Assembly (NCBI GenBank): GCA_045640905.1
Contig: JAZUFW010000099.1
Location: 1 to 31,847, forward strand
Length of the DNA stretch: 31,847 nucleotides
Direction: 5' to 3'
Source of the DNA: JAILLW01 sp045640905
GTDB lineage: Bacteria; Bacillota; Clostridia; Lachnospirales; Lachnospiraceae
The notes under the pieces are model-generated. The model searched no databases, was not told the origin of the DNA, and saw only the letters and a list, made by a program, of their open reading frames with translations. The translations under genes and the position numbers were made by a program. Shown here piece by piece: positions 1-7,606 of this stretch (its first letter is position 1; every line of letters begins with the position of its first letter).

Positions 1-597
1 CTGCTTATTACGTTTGGTATTGTTATACCTACAGGTATCCATAGTAAAAAGGATCCCCTCTATGGCAAGCTGCGGATTGAATCTACGTCTAATACTTCTG
101 ACGCTTCCAATAATTTCCTGCAAGCCGTCAATGCCGAAATATTCAGGCTTTGTCGGAATGATGACTCCATCAGCCGCAGCCAAGACATTTATATTCATCA
201 TTCCGAATGCCGGTGAACAATCAATAATTATCACATCATATCTATCACGGATTTTATCTATATAGCCCTTCAGAACAAGTTCCGGATTCTCTGCCGAATT
301 GAGTGCTATTCCGCTAATAAGCTTATTAGCCGGAATAACATCAACACCCTCTTCCGTATGAAGAATTGCATCCGTCGGATCATATTCAAAACCCATGATT
401 TCATTCTCAAGCATATCCTTGAGTGTCATTCTCTGATTCTTGGAAAAGCCAAAGCCTATTGTTAAATGACCCTGGCCATCCGAATCAATGGCAAGCACCT
501 TGCATCCTAATTTTGCGAATGCTGCCGATAAATCAATTGCGGAAGTTGTTTTTCCACAACCCCCTTTAAAATTCGATATTGCTATAACTTTACTCAT
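1..597 (-). CDS. ParA/Soj-family ATPase, C-terminus cut by window edge
   Basis: An open frame of 199 codons runs from an ATG at 597 off the left edge. The N-terminus carries the deviant Walker A of ParA/MinD ATPases (FKGGCGKTT, residues 10-18, with the signature lysine K11). It continues with a Walker A' region IDSDGQGHLT (DGQ where DPQ is usual), a Walker B IIIDCSPAFGMMNINVL, and the family block PTKPEYFGIDGLQEI followed by GILFTMDT. Family members are usually about 250-270 aa, so roughly 50-70 residues are missing. ParA proteins partition DNA or position cargo with a ParB-like partner. Here the visible partner is the small basic protein upstream, whose last 8 bases overlap this start (ATGAGTAA), so translation is probably coupled. 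Whether it acts on the chromosome or is a remnant of a plasmid or integrated element cannot be told, because the downstream gene is out of view. Confidence 0.9.
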   Translation of the reverse strand, partial: MSKVIAISNFKGGCGKTTSAIDLSAAFAKLGCKVLAIDSDGQGHLTIGFGFSKNQRMTLKDMLENEIMGFEYDPTDAILHTEEGVDVIPANKLISGIALNSAENPELVLKGYIDKIRDRYDVIIIDCSPAFGMMNINVLAAADGVIIPTKPEYFGIDGLQEIIGSVRSIRRRFNPQLAIEGILFTMDTCRYNNTKRNKQ

Positions 598-889
598 TGT
601 CTACACCCTCCTTATCAATCTTCACTTCCGAATAAGCTCTGTAATATTTGTTTGTTCCACGATTCGGAAACATATCCGAAAAATTCATTACCTGACACAA
701 TCCAAGTTCCTCACATTTATTAAGGAACTGTTGGAATCCTGTAATTTCTTCGGGTGTAGATTGAACACGTACCTTAACGTATTCTTCGTTGTTTTCCGGA
801 ATGGTTCTTCTTTCTGAAGATTTTTTAACACAAGACATATTCCGGTACTTCTTGTGCCATGCGGTTTTCGCTCTTTTACTTTTTGACAT
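590..889 (-). CDS. Small basic protein upstream of ParA (DUF3970-like?)
   Basis: A 99-aa protein whose ATG is preceded by a strong ribosome binding site (AAGGAGG, 7-8 nt spacing). The first 27 residues are rich in Lys and Arg (SKSKRAKTAWHKKYR), which could bind nucleic acid. Residues from about 37 read VKVRVQSTPEEITGFQQFL, and the C-terminal part has FPNRGTNKYYRAYSEV. From memory this pattern resembles the short Firmicute and phage proteins called DUF3970 (a VRxxGTxEEI...F start and a YPNRGxSxYxRVY end), but no search was run. No function is established. The 8-bp overlap with the ParA start suggests the two act together. It is too short for ParB, and no helix-turn-helix is obvious. It lies about 215 bases downstream of lysS behind a terminator-like hairpin. 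Confidence 0.75.
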   Translation of the reverse strand: MSKSKRAKTAWHKKYRNMSCVKKSSERRTIPENNEEYVKVRVQSTPEEITGFQQFLNKCEELGLCQVMNFSDMFPNRGTNKYYRAYSEVKIDKEGVDNE

Positions 890-922
890 TTTGTCTCCTC
901 CTTAATTACTTCTCTTGACCGC

Positions 923-959
923 AACAAAAAAGGACGCTTCCATATTAAGAAACGTCCTT
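923..959 (-). terminator. Rho-independent terminator after lysS / leader hairpin of the ParA pair
   Basis: On the minus strand an 11-bp stem (arms 949-959 and 930-940, one G-U pair, 8-nt loop) is followed by six T residues (926-931). It lies 145 nt after the lysS stop. Only about 20 nt separate the T-run from the ribosome binding site of the small gene at 889, so a complete promoter does not fit between them. It therefore either ends lysS transcripts leakily or acts as an attenuator in the leader of the small-protein/ParA operon. Confidence 0.75.
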
Positions 960-1035
960 CTGTGTACATAAATCTCATATTCGATTTGTATGCGACAAAG
1001 TAATTATTAGGTATTATCGGCAATTATTCTAACCG

Positions 1036-1057
1036 AAAAACTTGTCAAAAACTTGTC
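1036..1057. repeat. Perfect 11-bp tandem direct repeat (two copies)
   Basis: Two adjacent identical copies, GACAAGTTTTT read on the minus strand (1057-1047 and 1046-1036), lie between lysS and the leader hairpin. The junction of the copies creates TTGACA, a consensus -35 hexamer, but no good -10 box sits at 16-18 bp from it. This could be an operator or partition-type site for the downstream ParA pair, or chance in an AT-rich spacer. Two copies alone are weak evidence. Confidence 0.45.
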
Positions 1058-1103
1058 TTTTTATTGGCGACTATCGTTCGAACCCGCATAAACACTGGAT
1101 TCT

Positions 1104-2636
1104 TTAGGATAAAGTTTTAAGTGTTGGGAACAACAGCACATCTCTGATAGCTGCGGAATCTGTTAACAACATGCAGAGTCTGTCGATTCCGTAACCGATT
1201 CCTCCCGTGGGTGCCATACCGATTTCCAATGCGTTGAGGAAGTCTTCATCTGTGTGGTTGGCTTCTTCATCGCCCAGGTCAGCCAAAGCATCCTGTGCTT
1301 TGAAACGTTCACGCTGATCGATAGGATCGTTCAATTCCGAATATGCATTACACATTTCCCAACCGTTGATGAATAATTCGAAACGTTCTACATATCCTTC
1401 CTTATCAGGCTTCTTCTTGGTCAGCGGGCTGATCTCAATAGGATGATCCATGATGAATGTAGGCTGCAGCAAATGCTCTTCGACGAATTCTTCAAAGAAG
1501 AGATTCAAAATATCGCCCTTCTTATGATGAGGCTCGAATTCTATATGCTTTTCCTTTGCTATGGCCTTGGCTGCTTCCGTATCCGGTATTTCATCAAAGT
1601 CAACTCCGGAATACTTCTTAACAGCTTCAATCATTGTCATTCTTTCAAAAGGCTTGCCGAAATCAAGTTCCAGTTCGCCATACATAAACTTGGTGGTTCC
1701 CAATACTTCATTGGCAACATATCTGAACATATCTTCCGTCAGGTCCATCATACCGTAATAATCGGTATATGCCTGATAGAGTTCCATCAAGGTAAACTCG
1801 GGATTATGTCTGGTATCCAAACCTTCGTTACGGAATACACGTCCGATTTCATATACTCTCTCGAGTCCGCCTACTATTAATCTCTTTAAATATAATTCCA
1901 AAGAAATACGCAGGTTCAGGTCTTCATCCAACGCATTAAAATGTGTCTGGAAAGGTCTGGCAGCCGCACCACCCGCATTAGCTACGAGCATAGGGGTTTC
2001 AACTTCCATAAAGTCCTTTGCATCCAGATACTTTCTGATTGTTGAAATAATCTTTGATCTCTTAATGAATGTATCCTTTACTTCGGGATTCATTATTAGG
2101 TCTGTATATCTTTGACGATATCTGATATCTGTGTTGGTCAAACCATGGTACTTCTCAGGTAAAATCTGCAAGCTCTTTGACAGCAAAACAACCTTTGAAG
2201 CATGAACGGAAATTTCTCCCGTCTTTGTGCGGAATACGTATCCGTAAATTCCGACTATATCGCCGACATCCATCTTTTTGAAATCGGCATAAGGTTCTTC
2301 ACCCAAGCTGTCACGGCTGACATATAACTGGATGTTGCCGGATTTATCCTGCATGTTGGCAAAAGAAGCTTTACCCATTACACGCTTGCTCATCAACCTG
2401 CCGGCCAAAGAAACATATTTTCTTTGACTTTCATCCTCGGGATCCGTAGGATCCGTGAATTCGGCCTTAACTTCCTCGGCATGATGTGTCTGATCATATT
2501 TAGTAATAACGAAGGGGTCTTTTCCTGCTTCCTGAAGTGCTGCGAGTTTCTCGCGGCGCACCTTTAAAAGCTGATTAATGTCCTGCTCCGGAGCGTTATT
2601 CTGTTGATTGTTATTGGTGTTTTCGTTTTGGGCCAT
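1104..2636 (-). CDS. lysS: Lysyl-tRNA synthetase, class II
   Basis: Charges tRNA-Lys with lysine in the cytoplasm. The 510-aa length is normal for the family. An N-terminal anticodon-binding OB fold spans roughly residues 70-155 (YVSLAGRLMSKRVMGKASF). The class II catalytic core shows motif 1 around KDFMEVETPML (207-217), motif 2 FRNEGLDTRHNPEFT (268-282) and motif 3 GIGYGIDRLCMLL near the C-terminus. The lysine-pocket block GGAAARPFQTHFNALD (222-237) is present. The first 18 residues are Asn/Gln-rich and look like a disordered extension. The ATG has AGGAG 7 nt upstream. It lies 32 bp after greA with no terminator between, so greA and lysS are probably cotranscribed from the promoter at 3228-3256; this gene pair is common in Firmicutes. 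Confidence 0.98.
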   Translation of the reverse strand: MAQNENTNNNQQNNAPEQDINQLLKVRREKLAALQEAGKDPFVITKYDQTHHAEEVKAEFTDPTDPEDESQRKYVSLAGRLMSKRVMGKASFANMQDKSGNIQLYVSRDSLGEEPYADFKKMDVGDIVGIYGYVFRTKTGEISVHASKVVLLSKSLQILPEKYHGLTNTDIRYRQRYTDLIMNPEVKDTFIKRSKIISTIRKYLDAKDFMEVETPMLVANAGGAAARPFQTHFNALDEDLNLRISLELYLKRLIVGGLERVYEIGRVFRNEGLDTRHNPEFTLMELYQAYTDYYGMMDLTEDMFRYVANEVLGTTKFMYGELELDFGKPFERMTMIEAVKKYSGVDFDEIPDTEAAKAIAKEKHIEFEPHHKKGDILNLFFEEFVEEHLLQPTFIMDHPIEISPLTKKKPDKEGYVERFELFINGWEMCNAYSELNDPIDQRERFKAQDALADLGDEEANHTDEDFLNALEIGMAPTGGIGYGIDRLCMLLTDSAAIRDVLLFPTLKTLS

Positions 2637-2668
2637 GATAATTCTCCTGCCTGTATCAGTTCAATATA

Positions 2669-3151
2669 TTAGTTAGCTTTCTGTATCTCAAGGATTTTGT
2701 ACTTTAATGCTCCTCCGGGAGTCTCCACTACAACAGTATCCTTTACTTTCTTTCCAAGGAGAGCACGTCCTACGGGAGATTCGTTGGATATTCTGCCCTT
2801 TAATGAATTGGCTTCGGTAGAACCAACGATTTTGTATTCCAAATCTTCTTTGAATTCCATGTCTCTGATTTTAACGCGGCATCCGATGCTTACTACTGTA
2901 GTATCGATTTCGTCTTCGTCTACTACTTCGGCATTCTTCAGAATCTTCTCGAGTTGTTCGATTCTGGCTTCAATGTCACGCTGTTCATCCATTGCTGCAT
3001 CATATTCAGCATTTTCGGAAAGGTCACCCTGTTCTCTGGCTTCCTTAATCTTCTGAGCAACTTCACGACGTCTAACGACTTTCAAATCATGTAACTCATC
3101 TTCATATTTCTTTAACCCTTCATAGGTTAAAATATTCTTTTGTTCTTCCAT
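2669..3151 (-). CDS. greA: Transcription elongation factor GreA
   Basis: Binds the secondary channel of RNA polymerase and stimulates cleavage of backtracked transcripts. The 160-aa length is typical. The N-terminal antiparallel coiled coil (about residues 10-80) carries the acidic tip in GDLSENAEYDAAMDEQ, whose Asp and Glu act at the polymerase active site. The C-terminal FKBP-like domain contains SNESPVGRALLGKKVKD, the usual GreA signature, and VETPGGALKYKIL. The start has a GGAAGGTG ribosome binding site about 7 nt upstream. A good promoter and a small hairpin lie in the 134-bp gap after dusB, so the gene can be expressed independently of dusB, with lysS following. Confidence 0.98.
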   Translation of the reverse strand: MEEQKNILTYEGLKKYEDELHDLKVVRRREVAQKIKEAREQGDLSENAEYDAAMDEQRDIEARIEQLEKILKNAEVVDEDEIDTTVVSIGCRVKIRDMEFKEDLEYKIVGSTEANSLKGRISNESPVGRALLGKKVKDTVVVETPGGALKYKILEIQKAN

Positions 3152-3185
3152 TTTAAGACACCTTCCTTAAATATTTACTGTTGTG

Positions 3186-3208
3186 AGGTTTCGCTATTTT
3201 GCGAACCT
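3186..3208 (-). other. Hairpin in the greA leader
   Basis: A stem of 5 bp (AGGTT/AACCT) plus 3 bp (CGC/GCG) with one bulged base and a 6-nt loop lies within the predicted greA 5' untranslated region. No T-run follows on the minus strand, so it is not a terminator. It might stabilise or regulate the mRNA; function unknown. Confidence 0.4.
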
Positions 3209-3227
3209 ACAATATTCACCGCACAAT

Positions 3228-3256
3228 AATATAACCATTTTCGTCAACTATGTCAA
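3228..3256 (-). promoter_or_regulatory. Promoter of greA-lysS
   Basis: Sigma-A type promoter on the minus strand: -35 TTGACA (3251-3256), 17-bp spacer, -10 TATATT (3228-3233). Transcription should start near 3221, giving a leader of about 70 nt. It lies just after the dusB stop. Confidence 0.85.
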
Positions 3257-3285
3257 GGAATGTCCGCACTTCCACCGAGTGAATA

Positions 3286-4260
3286 TTACTCCCGTACCAG
3301 TTCCATGCGTTCGATAAAAAGCCGCAAGCTCTCATAGTCGGTTATTTCACATACTTTCTTTCGCATGGCCGCACTGTTTCGCATTCCCGTGGTGTACCAG
3401 GCCACATGCTTGCGCATCTCACGTACAGCGGTGTATTCGCCCTTTGTCTTTAGCATCAGTTCCGCATGATATTTCAGCATGTCCTTGATTTCGGTGCCGT
3501 CCGGCTTTTTCATTTCATAGCCGTTTTCCAGATAAAAAGGAACTTCGCGGAAAATCCAGGGATTCCCCTGCGCACCCCTTCCTATCATGAATCCGTCAAC
3601 CTTGGTTTCTTCCAGCATCTTTTGTGCCGAAGGTCCGTCAATAATATCGCCGTTTCCAATGACCGGTATGGTCAACGACTCTTTAACCTTTGCGATGATT
3701 TCCCAGTCGGCACGGCCCTCATAATACTGTCCGGCCGTTCTGCCGTGTACCGCTACAGCCGCAGCTCCCGCATCTTCGGCTATTTTGGCTATTTCCACTG
3801 CATTAACGTGGGCGTCGTCAAAGCCTTTTCTAATTTTAATCGTCACCGGTTTTTGAATGGCATGCGATACCTTGTACACTATCTCATGCACCAGCTCGGG
3901 ATTTTTCATCAACGCGGAGCCTTCGCCGTTATTTACGATTTTGGGCATGGGGCATCCCATGTTTATATCCAGAATATCAAACGGCCTGTCTTCGATTCTT
4001 TTGGCTATTTCGCTCATTATGTCGGGGTCAGACCCAAATAACTGCAACGATACCGGGCGTTCGTTTTCATTTATCGAAAGCATCTCTTCGGTATTTTTAT
4101 TCCCGTACAAAATTGCTTTGGCACTGATCATTTCCATTCCGACCAATCCGGCTCCCATCTGCGCGCAGATTAAACGAAATGGCAGGTCTGTTACTCCTGC
4201 CATCGGTGCTAAAAAGCAATTATTCTTTAATTCTACATTACCTATCTTTATTTTTTTCAT
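3286..4260 (-). CDS. dusB: tRNA-dihydrouridine synthase, DusB type
   Basis: A flavoenzyme that reduces specific uridines in tRNA D-loops to dihydrouridine using NAD(P)H. The 324-aa length fits. It shows the FMN-binding start LAPMAGVTDLPFRL (18-30), the catalytic cysteine in NMGCPMPKIVNNGEGSAL (Cys103), and barrel motifs VHGRTAGQYYEGRADW, VIGNGDI and MIGRGAQGNPWIF; the last is the phosphate-binding strand of FMN. The start overlaps the end of coaX by 23 bp and has no clear ribosome binding site, which points to translational coupling. The coaX-dusB-greA-lysS order is common in Firmicutes. The Dus subclass is assigned from overall likeness. Confidence 0.95.
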   Translation of the reverse strand: MKKIKIGNVELKNNCFLAPMAGVTDLPFRLICAQMGAGLVGMEMISAKAILYGNKNTEEMLSINENERPVSLQLFGSDPDIMSEIAKRIEDRPFDILDINMGCPMPKIVNNGEGSALMKNPELVHEIVYKVSHAIQKPVTIKIRKGFDDAHVNAVEIAKIAEDAGAAAVAVHGRTAGQYYEGRADWEIIAKVKESLTIPVIGNGDIIDGPSAQKMLEETKVDGFMIGRGAQGNPWIFREVPFYLENGYEMKKPDGTEIKDMLKYHAELMLKTKGEYTAVREMRKHVAWYTTGMRNSAAMRKKVCEITDYESLRLFIERMELVRE

Positions 4261-5011
4261 AAATTAATCGTAACCCGTCCAAGGTCAAATTTCTGTCGTA
4301 GATATCTATGAGCTGCGTTTCCGGGCAAATAACATTTCCCAGTCCGCCTGTAGCCACTACTTTAACATTATCATATCCGCATTCCTTTTTAACCTGGTTG
4401 ATAATGTACTCTGTCTGTCCGATTTGGCCATATACCAATCCTGCCTGCATGCTGGAAATAGTCTCCTGCGCCAAAATCGACTTGGGTTTCTTAATTTCTA
4501 CTTCGGGAAGCTTGGCAGCGCCGTTCCACAAAGCCTTGGCACATATTCCGAGTCCGGGCGCCGTTATTCCCGCCACAAACTCACCTTTATCATTAACCAA
4601 ATCGTAGGTCGTAGCTGTTCCGAAATCAATAACCAATACAGGTCCGCCGTATTTGTCAAACGCACCTACCGCGTCAACGATTCTGTCGGCACCTATTTCT
4701 CTGGGATTGGGGGTTGCAATCTTTATTCCCGATTTGACACCTGGTCCGACTATCATCGGCTTGGCCGTAATATATTTCGAAATGGCTCCCGTCAAAGAAT
4801 GCATAATAACAGGAACGACGGAAGCAATGATAGCGCCGTCTATCCGATTCACATCAATATCATTATCGACTATCATTCTTTTGATGGCGATACCGAATTC
4901 ATCCGAGGTTCTTTCCAGTTTGCTCATCATTCTAAAGGTTGCGACGAGCTTTTCACCGTCAAAGATTCCGAATGTTATGTTGGTATTTCCTACATCAATG
5001 GCTAACAGCAT
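4238..5011 (-). CDS. coaX: Type III pantothenate kinase
   Basis: Phosphorylates pantothenate, the first step of coenzyme A synthesis. The type III enzyme needs a monovalent cation and is not feedback-inhibited by CoA. It belongs to the acetate/sugar kinase fold: the phosphate-1 loop DVGNTNI is at residues 6-12, the central signature GADRIVDAVGAF lies mid-protein, and the phosphate-2 block VIDFGTATTYDLV follows. Length 257 aa is typical. The ATG has GGAGG 4-5 nt upstream. It follows the 115-aa gene by 17 bp and overlaps dusB, so it is inside the operon driven from 7564-7592. Confidence 0.97.
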   Translation of the reverse strand: MLLAIDVGNTNITFGIFDGEKLVATFRMMSKLERTSDEFGIAIKRMIVDNDIDVNRIDGAIIASVVPVIMHSLTGAISKYITAKPMIVGPGVKSGIKIATPNPREIGADRIVDAVGAFDKYGGPVLVIDFGTATTYDLVNDKGEFVAGITAPGLGICAKALWNGAAKLPEVEIKKPKSILAQETISSMQAGLVYGQIGQTEYIINQVKKECGYDNVKVVATGGLGNVICPETQLIDIYDRNLTLDGLRLIYEKNKDR

Positions 5012-5028
5012 ATTCCCTCCGGGTGCAA

Positions 5029-5376
5029 TTACTCTTCTTCCAAAAGTGCCGATACATCTTCATTCAAAAATACCGCTCTGTAAAAGAGACTCAGCGACTC
5101 AAACAGTTCCTGCCTTTTTCTCCTGATTTCGGATATCAAAAGGCCGCTGCCGACTTCATCATACAAATAATCTTCCGGAGCATACTCCGTTCTCATATTA
5201 ACCGTTCCGTCTTCATCGAACTCGATGGTAAAAATGCCCCCGACTTCTTCGGTAAACAGAACACATATTACATGCAGTTCTTCCTTAATCGACTCCGGTA
5301 TTTTCGAAAATCTTTCGTTAAAGTAGTATTTCTTTTCGTAGGCATTCGCCCCGCAAATAACTCTTTCGTCTTCCAT
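5029..5376 (-). CDS. Conserved hypothetical protein, DUF6145-like
   Basis: A 115-aa acidic soluble protein with no signal peptide or membrane segment. It opens MEDERVICGANAYEKKYYFN and has a mid-region GGIFTIEFDEDGTVNMRTE, followed by an amphipathic helix (SEIRRKRQELFESLSLFYRAVF). From memory this resembles a small family in Lachnospiraceae called DUF6145; no search was run and no function is known. AGGAAGG lies 9 nt upstream of the start. It sits between argF (14-bp gap) and coaX (17-bp gap), clearly in one transcript, which gives no strong clue to its role. Confidence 0.8.
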   Translation of the reverse strand: MEDERVICGANAYEKKYYFNERFSKIPESIKEELHVICVLFTEEVGGIFTIEFDEDGTVNMRTEYAPEDYLYDEVGSGLLISEIRRKRQELFESLSLFYRAVFLNEDVSALLEEE

Positions 5377-5390
5377 TGCAAATGGCCTTC

Positions 5391-6380
5391 CTATAATGTC
5401 GCAGCCATAACTGCTTTAATGGTATGCATTCTGTTTTCGGCTTCATCAAATACCACAGAATTGGGACCGTTAAACACTTCATCGGTTACTTCCAATTCAC
5501 TCAAACCGAACTTCGCATAAACTTCACGGCCGACTTCGGTATTCAAATCATGGTATGCCGGCAGGCAGTGCATGAATAAGCAATCCTTCTTTGCATAGCT
5601 CATTGCCTTTGAATTAACCTGGTACGGCAACAGAGCATCTATTCTCTCTTTCCATACTTCATCGGGTTCACCCATGGAAACCCATACATCGGTATAAATA
5701 ACGTCGGCGTCCTTACATCCTTCGGCTACAGATTCCGTAAGTGTGATGGTCGCACCTGTTTCTTTGGCTACTTCCAGGCACTGATCAACCAATGCTTTCT
5801 CGGGGAAATACTTTTTCGAAGTACATGCCGTAAAATGCATTCCCAGTTTTGCACAAACAACCATCAAAGAGTTACCCATATTGTATCTGGCATCACCCAT
5901 ATAAGTTAATTTAACGCCCTGAATTCTTCCCAACTTTTCTTTAATGGTCAGAACGTCGGCGAGCATCTGTGTGGGATGGAATTCATTGGTTAATCCGTTC
6001 CATACGGGAACACCGGAATACTTGGCCAAGTCTTCGACTATGCTCTGCTCATAACCTCTGTACTCAATTCCCTCGAACATGCTGCCCAAAACATGAGCCG
6101 TATCTACTATCGATTCTTTCTTTCCTATCTGAGAAGCCTTCGGATCAAGGTATGTTGTTCCCATTCCCAAATCATGTGCGGCCACTTCAAAAGAGCATCT
6201 GGTACGTGTACTCGTCTTTTCAAAAATGAGCGCAACGTTCTTTCCGGAATGATAATCGGTAGTCTTAATGTTGGCCTTCTTCTTTGCCTTTAAATCAGCA
6301 GCCAAATCTATCAGATATAAAATCTCTTCCGGAGTATAATCAAGTAACTTTAAAAAACTTCTTCCTTTTAAATTAACCAT
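5391..6380 (-). CDS. argF: Ornithine carbamoyltransferase
   Basis: Forms citrulline from ornithine and carbamoyl phosphate in arginine synthesis; catabolic paralogs run the reverse reaction in the arginine deiminase pathway. The 329-aa protein has the carbamoyl-phosphate motif STRTR (57-61), HPTQ (135-138), the ornithine-binding DVWVSMGE (231-238) and the catalytic-cysteine HCLP (271-274). The block MGDARYNMGNSL is shared with ArcB-type enzymes, so biosynthetic and catabolic roles cannot be separated by sequence alone. No arcA or arcC is adjacent, which favours the biosynthetic name. AAAGGA precedes the start. It is 14 bp after the SleB-type hydrolase and 14 bp before the DUF6145-like gene. 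Confidence 0.95.
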   Translation of the reverse strand: MVNLKGRSFLKLLDYTPEEILYLIDLAADLKAKKKANIKTTDYHSGKNVALIFEKTSTRTRCSFEVAAHDLGMGTTYLDPKASQIGKKESIVDTAHVLGSMFEGIEYRGYEQSIVEDLAKYSGVPVWNGLTNEFHPTQMLADVLTIKEKLGRIQGVKLTYMGDARYNMGNSLMVVCAKLGMHFTACTSKKYFPEKALVDQCLEVAKETGATITLTESVAEGCKDADVIYTDVWVSMGEPDEVWKERIDALLPYQVNSKAMSYAKKDCLFMHCLPAYHDLNTEVGREVYAKFGLSELEVTDEVFNGPNSVVFDEAENRMHTIKAVMAATL

Positions 6381-6394
6381 TTCAAATATCCTTT

Positions 6395-7510
6395 CTACCA
6401 GAAAACGTGATCGCCCAAAACGTAGCCTTCACGTCCGTTGTTTCTTCTAAAGTGTGTTGCTCCGCCCACGGTCGTTTCGCCGTTAATAGCAGCCTGCGCC
6501 GCCATCAGACATTCATCCGGAACGGTACCGTTATATACTGCTGCCACCTTGCCCGACATGGCGGGAGTAAACTGTCCGGAAGCATATATTACGGAATATA
6601 TCGTGTTCGGATAAGCAGGGGATTTCACTCGGTTCATAACCACCGCTCCGACGGCCAGCTTGCCTTCATAGGTCTGGTTGCCGGATTCACAATAAATCAA
6701 TGCTCCCAAAAGTCTCAGTTCATCTGCATCTGCCGAAACGGCACCTCTGTTTTGGGTTCTGGCCTTCGCCTCTGCTTCTTCCTTTAATTTCTTTTCAATT
6801 TTCTCTCGGGTCAAAACCTGTTCCATTGTTTCTCCCGAGTCTATGTGAAAGTTGATATCTATGTACTGAGTATCAACGTATCCCAATTCGCCTTCATAAT
6901 CTATGCTGATCCATTGATTATCCACGGTTTCAACATAGTCGGCCAAATCATTCTTGGCCAGCAGTGCTATTACTTCCGCATCGGACGAGGGCTCCAGTCT
7001 GACTCTCACAGCTTCCGACTTCAACGAAACTACGTATTTGCCTACGTCATCCGCCATTTCCAACGCATCTTTGCCAAAGCACAAATATTCATCGGAACAC
7101 CATCCGGCCAAAGCACCTGATTGTATTTTGGTCCATCCGTCCTTCTGCTCCAAAATTGTTCCTCCGCAGTCCTTGTACAAATATCCGACCTTTTCGGAAT
7201 CTTCCGAAGCTTCAGCACGCACATTAAGCGTATTTCCGACATTTGCCATAGCCAGGCTCGTCATCATACGCTCTTGTTCCGCCTCAAATTTCTGAGTAAT
7301 ATTCAGTTCTTCTTCCTCTACCTCGGGTTCTTCGTGTACGTCGATATCCAAAGTAGTAGGACTCAGTATCGTTGATATGCCCGAATTCGGAAGTTCGATT
7401 TTTCCGGAGCTGTCCTCGGCATACGCGGATACGCTTTCAGTTACTGCCACCATTACCAATCCTAATAGTAACAAAAAATCCGTCAGTAACTGATTTCTTT
7501 TTCTGTTCAT
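6395..7510 (-). CDS. Secreted cell-wall hydrolase: two SH3-like domains plus SleB-type catalytic domain
   Basis: A 371-aa exported protein. Residues 1-31 form a signal peptide (basic MNRKRNQ, hydrophobic DFLLLLGLVMVAV, probable cut near SAYA-ED). An acidic linker follows. Two bacterial SH3-like wall-binding domains sit at about 91-145 (TLNVRAEASEDSEKVGYL) and 160-219 (AVRVRLEPSSDAEVIALL). A charged helical linker (230-255) leads to a C-terminal Hydrolase_2/SleB domain (265-371) with the probable catalytic glutamate in IYCESGNQTYEGKLAVGAVV (Glu275) and the end block ATHFRRNNGREGYVLGDHVFW. SleB relatives are lytic transglycosylases that cut cortex or vegetative peptidoglycan. With no ypeB nearby and SH3 domains present, a vegetative or sporulation wall-remodelling role is possible. 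It is the first gene of the argF-coaX operon, with its own promoter. Confidence 0.88.
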   Translation of the reverse strand: MNRKRNQLLTDFLLLLGLVMVAVTESVSAYAEDSSGKIELPNSGISTILSPTTLDIDVHEEPEVEEEELNITQKFEAEQERMMTSLAMANVGNTLNVRAEASEDSEKVGYLYKDCGGTILEQKDGWTKIQSGALAGWCSDEYLCFGKDALEMADDVGKYVVSLKSEAVRVRLEPSSDAEVIALLAKNDLADYVETVDNQWISIDYEGELGYVDTQYIDINFHIDSGETMEQVLTREKIEKKLKEEAEAKARTQNRGAVSADADELRLLGALIYCESGNQTYEGKLAVGAVVMNRVKSPAYPNTIYSVIYASGQFTPAMSGKVAAVYNGTVPDECLMAAQAAINGETTVGGATHFRRNNGREGYVLGDHVFW

Positions 7511-7563
7511 TACATTTCCCCGGCGCAGTCAGTGCCATCGTCTGTTTTTGTTACGTAAACCAT

Positions 7564-7592
7564 ATAGTAACAAAATTGACTGTAAAAGTCAA
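7564..7592 (-). promoter_or_regulatory. Promoter of the SleB-type hydrolase operon with overlapping inverted repeat
   Basis: Minus-strand -35 TTGACT (7587-7592), 17-bp spacer, -10 TACTAT (7564-7569). The -35 is the left half of an inverted repeat TTGACT-5 nt-AGTCAA, and GTTAC/GTAAC half-sites flank the -10 (about 7549-7570). These could bind a regulator. The leader is about 45 nt. Confidence 0.7.
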
Positions 7593-7606
7593 ATTTAGAG
7601 GTAATA

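Noticed and set aside
1075..1100. GGTTCGAA stretch resembling a tRNA T-loop or an att site after lysS
   Set aside because: No matching CCCGC strand, acceptor stem or anticodon arm nearby; not a tRNA or tRNA fragment that can be supported.
3466..5520. Long plus-strand frames over dusB, coaX and the 115-aa gene
   Set aside because: They are mirror frames of well-identified minus-strand genes, with no ribosome binding sites or recognisable domains. The same applies to the plus frames at 13248-13778 and 25982-26800.
5391..6380. Arginine deiminase (arc) operon
   Set aside because: No arginine deiminase, carbamate kinase or antiporter gene is adjacent, so the ornithine carbamoyltransferase is taken as biosynthetic by default.
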